This document shows, one piece after another, positions 50,494-58,935 of a stretch of DNA of 64,000 nt. Location of the stretch: positions 20,040 to 84,039 of the forward strand of contig JBEKRV010000022.1 of NCBI GenBank assembly GCA_049517675.1. Direction: 5' to 3'. Positions within the stretch are counted from its first letter, which is position 1. The number at the start of each line of letters is the position of its first letter. The stretch comes from Bog-756 sp049517675 (lineage in GTDB: Bacteria; Actinomycetota; Acidimicrobiia; Acidimicrobiales; RAAP-2). Below the pieces are notes generated by a model. It was not told the DNA's origin and did no database searches. It saw nothing but the letters and a program-made list of their open reading frames with translations. The position numbers and the translations under genes are program-made.

Positions 50494-51858
50494 TCACGGC
50501 CGGTCGATCTCCCCGGACGTCCCGTTCCCCCCGTCGTCCCCGTCGTCCGCCCCGTCCCCCCCGTCGTCCGCCGTGTCGTCCCGCCACTGCCGGAGCCGCT
50601 CGGCCACCACCGCCTCGTGACCACGGTCGCTCGGTTCGTAGTAGCGGTTGTCCGCCACCGCTGCCGGGCGGTACTCCTGGGCCACGAAGGCCCCCGGGTG
50701 GTCGTGCGGGTACAGGTAGCCCTCGCCGTGCCCGATCGTCGCCGCACTCCGGTAGTGGGCGTCACGGAGGTGGCCGGGCACATCCCCCCGGGGGGCGTCG
50801 CGCACGTCGCGCCGGGCGCGCCCGAGTGCCACCGTCACCCGGTTGGACTTCGGGGCGCACGCCAGGTGCACCACGGCCTGGGCCAGGTTCAACTGGGCCT
50901 CGGGGAGCCCGACGAACTCGACGGCCCGCGCCGCGGCGTCGGCCACCACCAGGGACAGCGGATCAGCCTCGCCGACGTCCTCGCTGGCCAGGATCACGAG
51001 ACGTCGGGCGATGAAGCGGGCGTCCTCGCCCGACTCCAGCATCCGGGCCAGCCAGTAGAGGCCGGCGTCAGGATCGGATCCCCGGATCGACTTGATCAGG
51101 GCGCTCGCCTGGTCGTAATGGTCGTCCTCGCCGTAGTGCTGGAGCCGGGTGTGCCGGGCCCGCTCCACGTCCGGGAGGGAGATCGGGTCGCCGCCGGCCA
51201 GGGCCAGGGCCACCTCCAGGGTGGTGAGGACGGCCCGGGCATCGCCGTCGGCCAGGCCGACCAGGGCCCGGACGGCATCGGGCTGGGCCGACCCGCCCTC
51301 GGCGGCGAGGGCCCGGTCCACCACCTCGGCCAGGTCCTCGTCCGACAGCGGCTCGAGCCGCCACAGCGTCGAACGGGACAGGAGCGGGGCGTTGACCTCG
51401 AAGAACGGGTTCTCGGTCGTGGCCCCGATCAACACCAGGAGCCCCTCCTCGACTGACGGCAGGAGGGCGTCCTGCTGGGACCGGTTGAACCGGTGGACCT
51501 CGTCGAGGAAGAGGATGGTGCCCCTGCCCTGCTCGCCGAGGAGCCGGCGGGCGCCCTCGACGACCTCGCGGACGTCCTTCACCCCGGCGGTGACCGCCGA
51601 CAGGGGCACGAACTGCTTGGCGGTGACGGAGGCCACCACCGAGGCCAACGTCGTCTTGCCGGTCCCCGGCGGGCCCCACAGGATGGCCGAGGTCAGCCGG
51701 TCCGCCTCGATGAGGGCCCGCAGCGGCGCACCGGGACCGACCAGGTGGCGTTGGCCGACGATGTCGTCGAGGGTACGCGGGCGCATCCGGGCGGCCAGGG
51801 GCGCACGGGATGCGATGCGCTCGGCCGCTGCGCCGGAGAAGAGGTCCTCGCCGGCCAC
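50494..51858 (-). CDS. rarA: Replication-associated recombination protein A (AAA+ ATPase)
   Basis: MgsA/RarA/WRNIP1 family, acts at stalled replication forks; 454 residues. Walker A WGPPGTGKTTLA near residue 60, Walker B LFLDEVHRFNRSQQDALLP near 115, sensor GATTENPFFEVN near 140; then the tetramerisation domain (SIRGSDPDAGLYWLARMLES near 285, RRLVILASEDVGEADPLSL). The last 30 residues are an Asp/Gly tail from a GC-rich low-complexity end of the gene. Starts 7 bases after the aspS stop. Confidence 0.95.
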   Translation of the reverse strand: MAGEDLFSGAAAERIASRAPLAARMRPRTLDDIVGQRHLVGPGAPLRALIEADRLTSAILWGPPGTGKTTLASVVASVTAKQFVPLSAVTAGVKDVREVVEGARRLLGEQGRGTILFLDEVHRFNRSQQDALLPSVEEGLLVLIGATTENPFFEVNAPLLSRSTLWRLEPLSDEDLAEVVDRALAAEGGSAQPDAVRALVGLADGDARAVLTTLEVALALAGGDPISLPDVERARHTRLQHYGEDDHYDQASALIKSIRGSDPDAGLYWLARMLESGEDARFIARRLVILASEDVGEADPLSLVVADAAARAVEFVGLPEAQLNLAQAVVHLACAPKSNRVTVALGRARRDVRDAPRGDVPGHLRDAHYRSAATIGHGEGYLYPHDHPGAFVAQEYRPAAVADNRYYEPSDRGHEAVVAERLRQWRDDTADDGGDGADDGDDGGNGTSGEIDRP

Positions 51859-51865
51859 CGGCCGC

Positions 51866-53638
51866 TCAGTCCAGCTTCGGCACGGGTTGGAGCCCGAGGT
51901 CCCGGAGCGCTCCCGGGGCGATCGGTTTGGGGGCGTCGGTCATCGGATCCCACCCGGACTGGGTCTTCGGGAACGCGATCACCTCGCGGATGCTGTCCTC
52001 GCCGGCGAAGATGGCGGCCAGCCGGTCGATCCCGACGGCGAAGCCGGCGTGGGGAGGCGCCCCGAACCGGAACGCGCCGAGCAGGAAGCCGAAGCGCGAC
52101 GCCGCCTCCTCCTCGGAGATCCCGAGCACCGAGAAGATCCTGCTCTGGATGTCGGCCCGGTGGACCCGGACACTGCCCGAACCGAGCTCCCACCCGTTGA
52201 GCACCAGGTCGTAGGCCTGGCTGCGGACCGAGGCCGGATCCGACTCGAGGCGGTCGATGTCGTCGGGATGGGGCATGGTGAACGGGTGGTGGGCCGCGAC
52301 GGGGTCTCCCCGGTCGTCCACCCCGTCGAACAGGGGGAAGTCGACCACCCACAGGTACCGGTAGGGCCCCTCGGACACCGGCCGGCCCCCCAGCTCGAGG
52401 CGGAGCGCCCCGAGCACCGAGCAGGTCAGCCGGTACTCGTCGGCCACCACCAGCACCAGGTCGCCGGCCGCGGCCCCGGTGGTCGCCACCAGCCCGGACC
52501 GCTCCTCCTCGGAGAGGAACTTGGCCACCGGCGAGTCGACGCCGCTCCCGCCGTCGCCCTCGGTGACCCGGAACCAGGCCAGGCCCTTCGCTCCCAGCTC
52601 CTTGGCCCTGTCGGTGAGGGCGTCGAGACGCGATCGGGTGAGGGTGGCCCCCCCTTCGAGCACGACCGCCTTCACGCACGGGGCGGCGAAGGCACGGAAC
52701 CCGGTGCCGGCGAAGACCGGGGTCAGCTCGACCAGCTCCATGCCGAACCGGATGTCCGGCTTGTCGGTTCCGTAGCGGTCGACGGCCTCGGCCCAGGTCA
52801 TGTGGGGCACCGGTCCCGGGCGCTCCCCGGTCACGGCCTCGGCCGCGTCGAGCACGGCCTCGGACACGAACGCGAGGACGTCCTCCTGGCCGACGAACGA
52901 CGCCTCCACGTCGAGCTGGGAGAATTCGAACTGGCGGTCGGCCCGCAGGTCCTCGTCCCGCAGGCACCGGGCGATCTGGAAGTAGCGGTCGACCCCGGCC
53001 ACCATGAGGAGCTGCTTGGCCAGCTGCGGGCTCTGCGGGAGCACGTAGCACGACCCGGGGTGGAGCCGGCTCGGGACGGCGAACTCCCGTGCGCCCTCGG
53101 GGGTGGGCGCCCACAGCAGCGGCGTCTCCACCTCGACGAAGCCCTGGCGCTCCATGGCCGCCCGCAGCGACGAGTTGACCCTGGCCCGCAGCCGCAGGTT
53201 GGCCTGCATCCGGGGGCGTCGCAGGTCCACGAAGCGGTGGCGCAGGCGGATCACCTCGTCCACCTCGACCCGGTCGTCGACGGCGAACGGCGGCGGCTCG
53301 GCGACGTTGAGCACGACCACGGTGCAGTCGGCCAGCTCGACCGACCCGGTCGGGAGCTCGGGATTGGCGGTCCCCTCCGGTCGGAGACGGACCTCGCCCT
53401 CGACGGCGACCACGTACTCGCTGCGGACGTCGACCGTCCCGGGCACCACGCACTGGACCAGGCCGGTGTGGTCGCGCAGGTCGACGAAGGCCAGGTGCTC
53501 GCCGTGCTCGCGGCGCTTGGCCACCCAGCCGCACACCGTCACCCGGCCGCCCACGTCACCGGTCCGCAGTGTCCCGCACAGGTGGCTCCGCATGGAGGTG
53601 GCCGCCGGGTGCTGCGTCGGGTCGGGAGGTACGGTCAC
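51866..53638 (-). CDS. aspS: Aspartyl-tRNA synthetase
   Basis: Bacterial-type AspRS, 590 residues: OB anticodon domain at the start (GGRVTVCGWVAKRREHGEHL), class II core with motif 2 RCLRDEDLRADRQFEFSQLD near residue 215, GAD insertion about 290-420, and motif 3 GFAVGIDRLAAIFAGEDSIR near 540. GTG at 53638 overlaps the hisS stop (GTGA). Whether it is discriminating or also charges tRNA-Asn cannot be told here. Part of a rel-hisS-aspS-rarA run. Confidence 0.96.
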   Translation of the reverse strand: MTVPPDPTQHPAATSMRSHLCGTLRTGDVGGRVTVCGWVAKRREHGEHLAFVDLRDHTGLVQCVVPGTVDVRSEYVVAVEGEVRLRPEGTANPELPTGSVELADCTVVVLNVAEPPPFAVDDRVEVDEVIRLRHRFVDLRRPRMQANLRLRARVNSSLRAAMERQGFVEVETPLLWAPTPEGAREFAVPSRLHPGSCYVLPQSPQLAKQLLMVAGVDRYFQIARCLRDEDLRADRQFEFSQLDVEASFVGQEDVLAFVSEAVLDAAEAVTGERPGPVPHMTWAEAVDRYGTDKPDIRFGMELVELTPVFAGTGFRAFAAPCVKAVVLEGGATLTRSRLDALTDRAKELGAKGLAWFRVTEGDGGSGVDSPVAKFLSEEERSGLVATTGAAAGDLVLVVADEYRLTCSVLGALRLELGGRPVSEGPYRYLWVVDFPLFDGVDDRGDPVAAHHPFTMPHPDDIDRLESDPASVRSQAYDLVLNGWELGSGSVRVHRADIQSRIFSVLGISEEEAASRFGFLLGAFRFGAPPHAGFAVGIDRLAAIFAGEDSIREVIAFPKTQSGWDPMTDAPKPIAPGALRDLGLQPVPKLD

Positions 53639-54951
53639 TGCTGGTCCTTTCGTGGTGCCCCGCCCGCGGGGCCGCCGGGGGTGTCCCCGAGGGTGGCGCG
53701 CACGGCTCCGACGACTTCGGCCAGCGGCACGGTGCGCTGCTCCCCGGCGCCGCGCAGGGGACGGAGTGACACCGTACCCGAGGCTGCCTCGTCCGGACCC
53801 ACGATGAGCACCAACGACGCCCCGGAACGGTCGGCCGCTTTGAACTGCGCCTTCATCGACCGGTCGTCGAAGGCGCGGTCGGCCGACAGCCCGGCGGCGC
53901 GCAGGGCCGCGGTGAGGTCGCGGGCGTGGGTCCCCCCGTCGGTGTCGACGACGAACGCGTCGAGCGGCCGCGGAGCGACGGCGAAGGTGCCCTCGGCGTC
54001 GCAGGCCATGAGGATCCGTTCGATCCCCATGCCGAAGCCGATGCCCGGCGTGGGGGGTCCGCCCAGCATCTCGACCAGCCGGTCGTACCTCCCGCCGCCG
54101 CCGATTCCGTTCTGGGCCGACTCCAGGGCGTCCGAGGCGAATTCGAACGTGGTCCGGGTGTAGTAGTCGAACCCGCGCACGAGGCGGTGGTCGAGCTCGT
54201 AGCCGACACCCAGGGCCTCGAGGCCGGCCCGCACCCGGGCGAAGTGGGCCGCGCAGGGCCCGCACAGGTGGTCCACGAAGCCGGGTGCCCCGTCGGTGGC
54301 CCGGCGGCAGGCGTCGCGCTTGCAGTCGAGGGCCCGGAGCGGGTTGGCCTCCAACCGGTCGCGGTGCTCGTCGCACAGCTGGTCCCGTCGCTCGGCCAGG
54401 TACGCGGTGAGGAGGGCCAGGTAGGCCGGCCGGCAGGTGTCGTCGCCCATCGAGTTGAGGCGCAACGTGAACGAGGTGAGCCCGAGGGAGCGGAAGAATC
54501 CGTCGGCCAGGACGAGGACCTCGACGTCGAGGTCGGGGTCGGTCGGCCCGAGTGCCTCCACACCGAGCTGGTGGTGCTGGCGGTAGCGACCGGCCTGGGG
54601 CGCCTCGTAGCGGAAGGCGGGCGTCGCGTACCAGGCCTTCCACGGCAGCGGCGGGCGGTGCTGGACCCAGGCCCGGACCATCGGGGCGGTGCCCTCCGGA
54701 CGGAGCGCCAGGGTCCGGCCGCCCCGGTCCTCGAACTCGTACATCTCCTTGCCCACCACGTCGCTGCCCTCGCCGATCCCCCTGCGGAAGACGGCCACGT
54801 CCTCGAAGATCGGGGTGTGGGCGAGCCCGTAGCCCGCCCGTTCGACCGTATCGGCGAAGCGGGACAGGAGCGCCTCCCACCGGCTCGACTCCGGCCACAG
54901 GACGTCGTGGGTCCCCTTGGGAGCGCGCGCCGCCACCACCTTGTCGGACAC
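53635..54951 (-). CDS. hisS: Histidyl-tRNA synthetase
   Basis: 438 residues, class II. ARAPKGTHDVLWPESSRW at the start, motif 2 WYATPAFRYEAPQAGRYRQH near residue 108, histidine motif RGFDYYTRTTFEF near 270, motif 3 GIGFGMGIERILMA near 315, C-terminal anticodon domain from AFVVDTDGG. GTG at 54951 with gaggggg just before; 8 bases after the rel stop. Coupled to aspS by GTGA. Confidence 0.96.
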   Translation of the reverse strand: MSDKVVAARAPKGTHDVLWPESSRWEALLSRFADTVERAGYGLAHTPIFEDVAVFRRGIGEGSDVVGKEMYEFEDRGGRTLALRPEGTAPMVRAWVQHRPPLPWKAWYATPAFRYEAPQAGRYRQHHQLGVEALGPTDPDLDVEVLVLADGFFRSLGLTSFTLRLNSMGDDTCRPAYLALLTAYLAERRDQLCDEHRDRLEANPLRALDCKRDACRRATDGAPGFVDHLCGPCAAHFARVRAGLEALGVGYELDHRLVRGFDYYTRTTFEFASDALESAQNGIGGGGRYDRLVEMLGGPPTPGIGFGMGIERILMACDAEGTFAVAPRPLDAFVVDTDGGTHARDLTAALRAAGLSADRAFDDRSMKAQFKAADRSGASLVLIVGPDEAASGTVSLRPLRGAGEQRTVPLAEVVGAVRATLGDTPGGPAGGAPRKDQQ

Positions 54952-54959
54952 GGTCCCCC

Positions 54960-57428
54960 TCAGTCCTTCTTGCCGGGGAGGATCCGGTAGACGTCGTAGA
55001 CGGCGTCGAGGTGGCGGATCAGGTTGATGACCGACTCGAGGTGCGCCGGGTCGGCCAGCTCGATGTCGAAGCGCATCCGGCTGATCCGGTCGGCGTCGGT
55101 CTGGGTGTTGGCGCTCACGATGTTGAGGTGGTGCTCCGACACGACCTTGGTGACGTCGGCGAGCAGCCGGGACCGGTCGATGGCCACGACCTCGATGGTG
55201 GCGACGAACACCCCCGACGACCGGTGGTCCCACTCGACCTCGATCAGGCGCTCGCGTGAGCGGCTGGCCAGCGAGGCGGCATTGGCGCAGTCGGCCCGGT
55301 GGACCGAGACGCCCCGCCCACGGGTCACGAAGCCGATGATCTCGTCGCCGGGCACCGGGGTGCAACAACGCGACAGCCGGACCATCATGTCGTCGAGGCC
55401 CTCGACGTAGACCCCCACCGACGCGCCACGGCCGGGCCGGGAGGCGATGTGCTGCTGGCGGGCGGTGACCGGGAGCTGCTCCTCGATGATGCCGCCGCGC
55501 AGCTCGCGGAGGATGCGCTGGGTCACGGCCCGGGCGGAGATGCGGTTGTCGCCGATGGCCGCGTGGAGCGCGTCGACGTCGGCGTAGTTCATGGTCTCGG
55601 CCAGCTTGGCCAGCGTGTGGTCCGACGCCAGCTTCTGGACCGGGAGCCCCTCGCGGCGGAGCTCCTTGATCAGCTCGTCACGACCGAGCTCGATGGCGTC
55701 CTCCCGGCGCTCACGCGAGAACCACTGGCGGATCTTGCTGCGGGCCCGGGACGACGCCACCATGTGCAGCCAGTCGCGCGACGGCCCCGCCGTCTCCGCC
55801 TTGGAGGTGAAGATCTCGACGGTGTCGGCCGAGTTGAGCCGGGTGTCGAGCGGGACGAGGCGCCCGTTGACCTTTGCGCCGATGCACTTGTGGCCCACTT
55901 CGGTGTGGATGCTGTAGGCGAAGTCGACCGGCGTGGAGTTGGCGGCGAGGGCGATGACCTTGCCCTTTGGCGTGAAGACGTAGACCTCGTCCTCCTCGAG
56001 GTCGAGCTTCAGCGCCTCCAGGAACTCGATCGGGTCGGTCGTCTCGTTCTGGAAGTCGACGATGCGCTGCATCCACTCGATCTCGGCCGTGGTCGACGAC
56101 GTCTCCTTGGCCAGGGCCACCCGCTCGGCCCGACGGTCCCGCTCGACCATCTCGGCCCGTTGGGCCGAGGTCATGCCGGGCGACTTCTTCGACGCCCCGT
56201 CCTTGCCGTCCGCGGCCTCCTTGGATTTGCGGGGGCGGGTGGACGTCACGGCGCCCGCCGCGTCGCGCCCGCCGCGTGCCGGCGCGGCGGGGGGCTCGCC
56301 CCTCCCCGTGTTCTCCTTGTAGCCCCAGTGGGCGGCGATCCCGTACTCGGCGCGCCGGTGCATCTCGTGGGTGCGGACCTGCACCTCGATGGGCTTGCCG
56401 TCGAGCCCGATCACCGTCGTGTGCAGGGACTGGTAGAGGTTGAACTTCGGGGAGTTGATGTAGTCCTTGAACCGGCCCTGGACCGGCGGCCAGATGGCGT
56501 GGATCGAGCCGAGCGCGGCCCAGCAGTCCTTCTCCGTCTCGACGATGACCCGGATGCCCACCAGGTCGTAGAGCTCGTCGAACTCCTTGCCCCGCACGAC
56601 CATCTTCTCGTAGATGCTCCACAGGTGCTTCGGTCGACCGGTCACCTCGGCGTTCACACCCGAGGCCACCAGGCGCTCGCGGACCGACACCAGGACCCGG
56701 GCGAGGAACTCGTCCCGCAGCGGCGCCCGGCTGGCGACCATCTGCTCGATCTCCGCGAAGCGCTTGGGATGGAGGGTGGCGAAGGCCAGGTCCTCGAGCT
56801 GCCACTTGATCCCCTGGATCCCGAGGCGGTGGGCCAGGGGCGCATAGATGTCGAGCGTCTCCTGGGCGGTGCGCCGCTGCTTCCACTCCGGCATGACCGA
56901 GAGTGTCCGCATGTTGTGCAGGCGGTCGGCCAGCTTGATGATCAGGACCCGCCAGTCGTTGGCCATGGCCACGAGCATCTTGCGGACGGTGGCCGCCTGC
57001 TGGGCCTCCTTCGAGTCGAACTGGAGGCGGTCGAGCTTGGTGACGCCCTCGACGATCACGGCCACGGACGGGCCGAAGTCGCGTTCGATGATCTCGGTGG
57101 TGACCCCGGTGTCCTCGACGGCGTCGTGGAGCAGGGCCGCCGCCACCGTCTGGGCGTCGAGCCCGAGGTCGGCCACGATCCCGGCCACGGCGATCGGGTG
57201 GGTCACGTACGGCTCCCCCGAACGCCGGGTCTGCCCGGCGTGGGCCACGGTCGCGGTCTCGGCGGCCCGGACGATCATCGAGGTGTCGTCACCGGGGTGC
57301 CGTCGGAGGAACGCGTCGATGACCGGGCCCAGGAGATCCACCTCGGCCGCGGGCAGCGACGATCCTGCGAGGCAGTCGTCGATGTCGTCGGTCGTCCCCT
57401 CCGCGGGGGTCGGTGTGGCCAGGGCCAT
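54960..57428 (-). CDS. rel: Bifunctional (p)ppGpp synthase/hydrolase Rel
   Basis: Stringent-response enzyme, 822 residues. HD hydrolase domain with ALLHDAVEDTGV near residue 90; synthetase domain with the bifunctional-type RFKD (GRFKDYINSPKFNLYQSLHT near 322); TGS domain VYVFTPKGKVIALAANSTPV near 475; ZFD-type CCTPVPGDEIIGFVTRG near 680; ACT domain at the end. Between AAHWGYKEN and EIEWMQRIVDFQ there are about 70 extra residues, charged and low in complexity (TGRGEPPAAPARGGRDAAGA, KSKEAADGKDGASKKS), which most Rel proteins lack. ATG at 57428 is 6 bases behind a -10 whose -35 region holds a perfect dyad. Confidence 0.96.
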   Translation of the reverse strand: MALATPTPAEGTTDDIDDCLAGSSLPAAEVDLLGPVIDAFLRRHPGDDTSMIVRAAETATVAHAGQTRRSGEPYVTHPIAVAGIVADLGLDAQTVAAALLHDAVEDTGVTTEIIERDFGPSVAVIVEGVTKLDRLQFDSKEAQQAATVRKMLVAMANDWRVLIIKLADRLHNMRTLSVMPEWKQRRTAQETLDIYAPLAHRLGIQGIKWQLEDLAFATLHPKRFAEIEQMVASRAPLRDEFLARVLVSVRERLVASGVNAEVTGRPKHLWSIYEKMVVRGKEFDELYDLVGIRVIVETEKDCWAALGSIHAIWPPVQGRFKDYINSPKFNLYQSLHTTVIGLDGKPIEVQVRTHEMHRRAEYGIAAHWGYKENTGRGEPPAAPARGGRDAAGAVTSTRPRKSKEAADGKDGASKKSPGMTSAQRAEMVERDRRAERVALAKETSSTTAEIEWMQRIVDFQNETTDPIEFLEALKLDLEEDEVYVFTPKGKVIALAANSTPVDFAYSIHTEVGHKCIGAKVNGRLVPLDTRLNSADTVEIFTSKAETAGPSRDWLHMVASSRARSKIRQWFSRERREDAIELGRDELIKELRREGLPVQKLASDHTLAKLAETMNYADVDALHAAIGDNRISARAVTQRILRELRGGIIEEQLPVTARQQHIASRPGRGASVGVYVEGLDDMMVRLSRCCTPVPGDEIIGFVTRGRGVSVHRADCANAASLASRSRERLIEVEWDHRSSGVFVATIEVVAIDRSRLLADVTKVVSEHHLNIVSANTQTDADRISRMRFDIELADPAHLESVINLIRHLDAVYDVYRILPGKKD

Positions 57429-57434
57429 GCCTAC

Positions 57435-57440
57435 ACGGTA
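57435..57440 (-). promoter_or_regulatory. Candidate -10 TACCGT of rel (minus), leaderless
   Basis: TACCGT ends 6 bases before the ATG at 57428; there is no ribosome site. This would give rel its own promoter separate from secF. Confidence 0.5.
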
Positions 57441-57454
57441 CCTGGACGGGGCCC

Positions 57455-57480
57455 GCGACCGGTACCTGCGTACCGGTCGC
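57455..57480. promoter_or_regulatory. Perfect 11-bp dyad between secF and rel
   Basis: gcgaccggtac (57455-57465) and its exact complement (57470-57480) around ctgc; pairing extends outward (54/81, then gggg/cccc across a two-base bulge). It lies 24-50 bases after the secF stop and about 15-40 bases upstream of the rel -10. Terminator of secF, operator of rel, or both; no T tract follows. Confidence 0.65.
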
Positions 57481-57504
57481 GCCCCTGGTCGCGGGGTTCC
57501 CGGC

Positions 57505-58935
57505 TCAGCGCCGCTTGCCCTTGCCCTTGCCCTTGCGGGGGCGGGGCGGAGGTCGGTTTCCCGCCGGTCGGGTCGAGCCCTGGGACGACCGCGACGAGGT
57601 CGAGCCCTTCTGCGACCCACCACCCGAGGCGGAGCCGGATCCCTTGCCGCTCGGCACCGGCGCTGCGGCCGCCGCCGTCGCCGCCCCGGGCCGGATGACC
57701 CCCGAGCCGGTGCGGGCCTTGCTCGAACCACGCCCGCTCCCCCCGGCCGAGCCGGCCATCGCCGCGGCCATGGCCGGCGTGAGGGTCGGCCCGCGGTCCC
57801 CGCGGGCCTCGAGGCGCTGGCGGATCGTCACGTAACGCGGCTCGCGCTCCTTCATGAGGGCGAGCAGCGGCGAGGCGATGAAGATGGAGGAGTAGGCACC
57901 GCTGGTGAGCCCGATCACCAGGGCGAGCCCGAAGCTCTGCAGCGAGGTCGCCCCGAGGAACAGCGACCCGATGAGCAGCACCGAGAGGACCGGGACGATG
58001 GCCACCAACGACGTGTTGATCGAGCGGGCCAGGGTCTGGTTCATCGACAGGTTGACCATCTCGGAGTAGGTGATCCGACCCGACGCCCCGAGCCCCTGGG
58101 AGTTGTCCCGGATCCGGTCGAACACCACGACGGTGTCGTACAGCGAATAGCCGAGCACGGTGAGGATGGCCACCACCGTGTCCGGGGTCACCAGGAACGC
58201 GAACAGCGAGTAGATCCCGACCACGACCAGGATGTCGTGGATCACCGCCACGATGGCGGCCACGGCCATCTTGAACTCGAAGCGCAGGGAGATGTAGCCG
58301 GTCACCAGGATGAGGAAGATGATCAGGGCCTGGATGGCCTTGGTGGTCACGTTGGAGCCCCAGGTGGCACCGATCTGGTTGAGGCTGATGGAGCTCGGGT
58401 TCACGTGGGCCGCTTCGGCCAGGGCCTGCTGGACCTTGAGCAGGCTGGCCTGCTGCTGGTCGAGCGGGATGTTGGCCAGATTCGCGGTGACCTGGATCTG
58501 CTTCTGGCCGTTCAGCTGGTTGGTGAGCTGGACCACGGTCGGCGAGGGCACGCCGGCCGACTTGGCCGCCGTGGTCGCCTCCGACACGGTGAAGGACTGG
58601 GAGGACACCAGCCACGAGCTGCCGCCCTTGAAGTCGATCCCCTCGTTGAGCCCCCGGGTCGACAGGGACACGATGCCGATGACGATCACCAGGGCCGAGA
58701 TGCCGAACCACCACTTGCGGTTGCCGATGAAGTCGAAGGACGTCTCGCCCCGGTAGAGCCGGATGAAGACGTTGGGGCGCTTCGTACCCCCTCGCTCGGC
58801 CTCTTCCAACTCGGCGGCGTACTCGAGCTCCTCCTCGAAGGACTCCTCGAGCTCGGCGGCCGGGTCGTCCTGGCCGTCCACTTCGTCGGCCACTTCGTCG
58901 GCCACTTCGTCGTCTTCGGGCGCGTGCGGACTCAT
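57505..58935 (-). CDS. secF: Protein translocase subunit SecF
   Basis: RND-type helper of Sec export, 476 residues. Six membrane segments: KWWFGISALVIVIGIVSLS near residue 75, then a cluster from AIQALIIFLILVTGYISLRF to the end of the core, with YSLYDTVVVFDRIRDN near 265 and FGLALVIGLTSGAYSSIFIA near 325. Acidic N-terminus carries three DEVA-type units from a 12-bp repeat (58879-58914). A 110-residue Ser/Gly/Lys-rich tail ending KGKGKGKRR is basic and likely binds lipid or RNA. ATGA overlap with secD. Confidence 0.96.
   Translation of the reverse strand: MSPHAPEDDEVADEVADEVDGQDDPAAELEESFEEELEYAAELEEAERGGTKRPNVFIRLYRGETSFDFIGNRKWWFGISALVIVIGIVSLSTRGLNEGIDFKGGSSWLVSSQSFTVSEATTAAKSAGVPSPTVVQLTNQLNGQKQIQVTANLANIPLDQQQASLLKVQQALAEAAHVNPSSISLNQIGATWGSNVTTKAIQALIIFLILVTGYISLRFEFKMAVAAIVAVIHDILVVVGIYSLFAFLVTPDTVVAILTVLGYSLYDTVVVFDRIRDNSQGLGASGRITYSEMVNLSMNQTLARSINTSLVAIVPVLSVLLIGSLFLGATSLQSFGLALVIGLTSGAYSSIFIASPLLALMKEREPRYVTIRQRLEARGDRGPTLTPAMAAAMAGSAGGSGRGSSKARTGSGVIRPGAATAAAAAPVPSGKGSGSASGGGSQKGSTSSRSSQGSTRPAGNRPPPRPRKGKGKGKRR

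Noticed and set aside
52930..52990. AspRS motif 2 reading RQFEF in place of RQPEF as a sign of altered specificity
   Set aside because: I cannot exclude that this is normal among actinobacterial AspRS; without an alignment it is not evidence.
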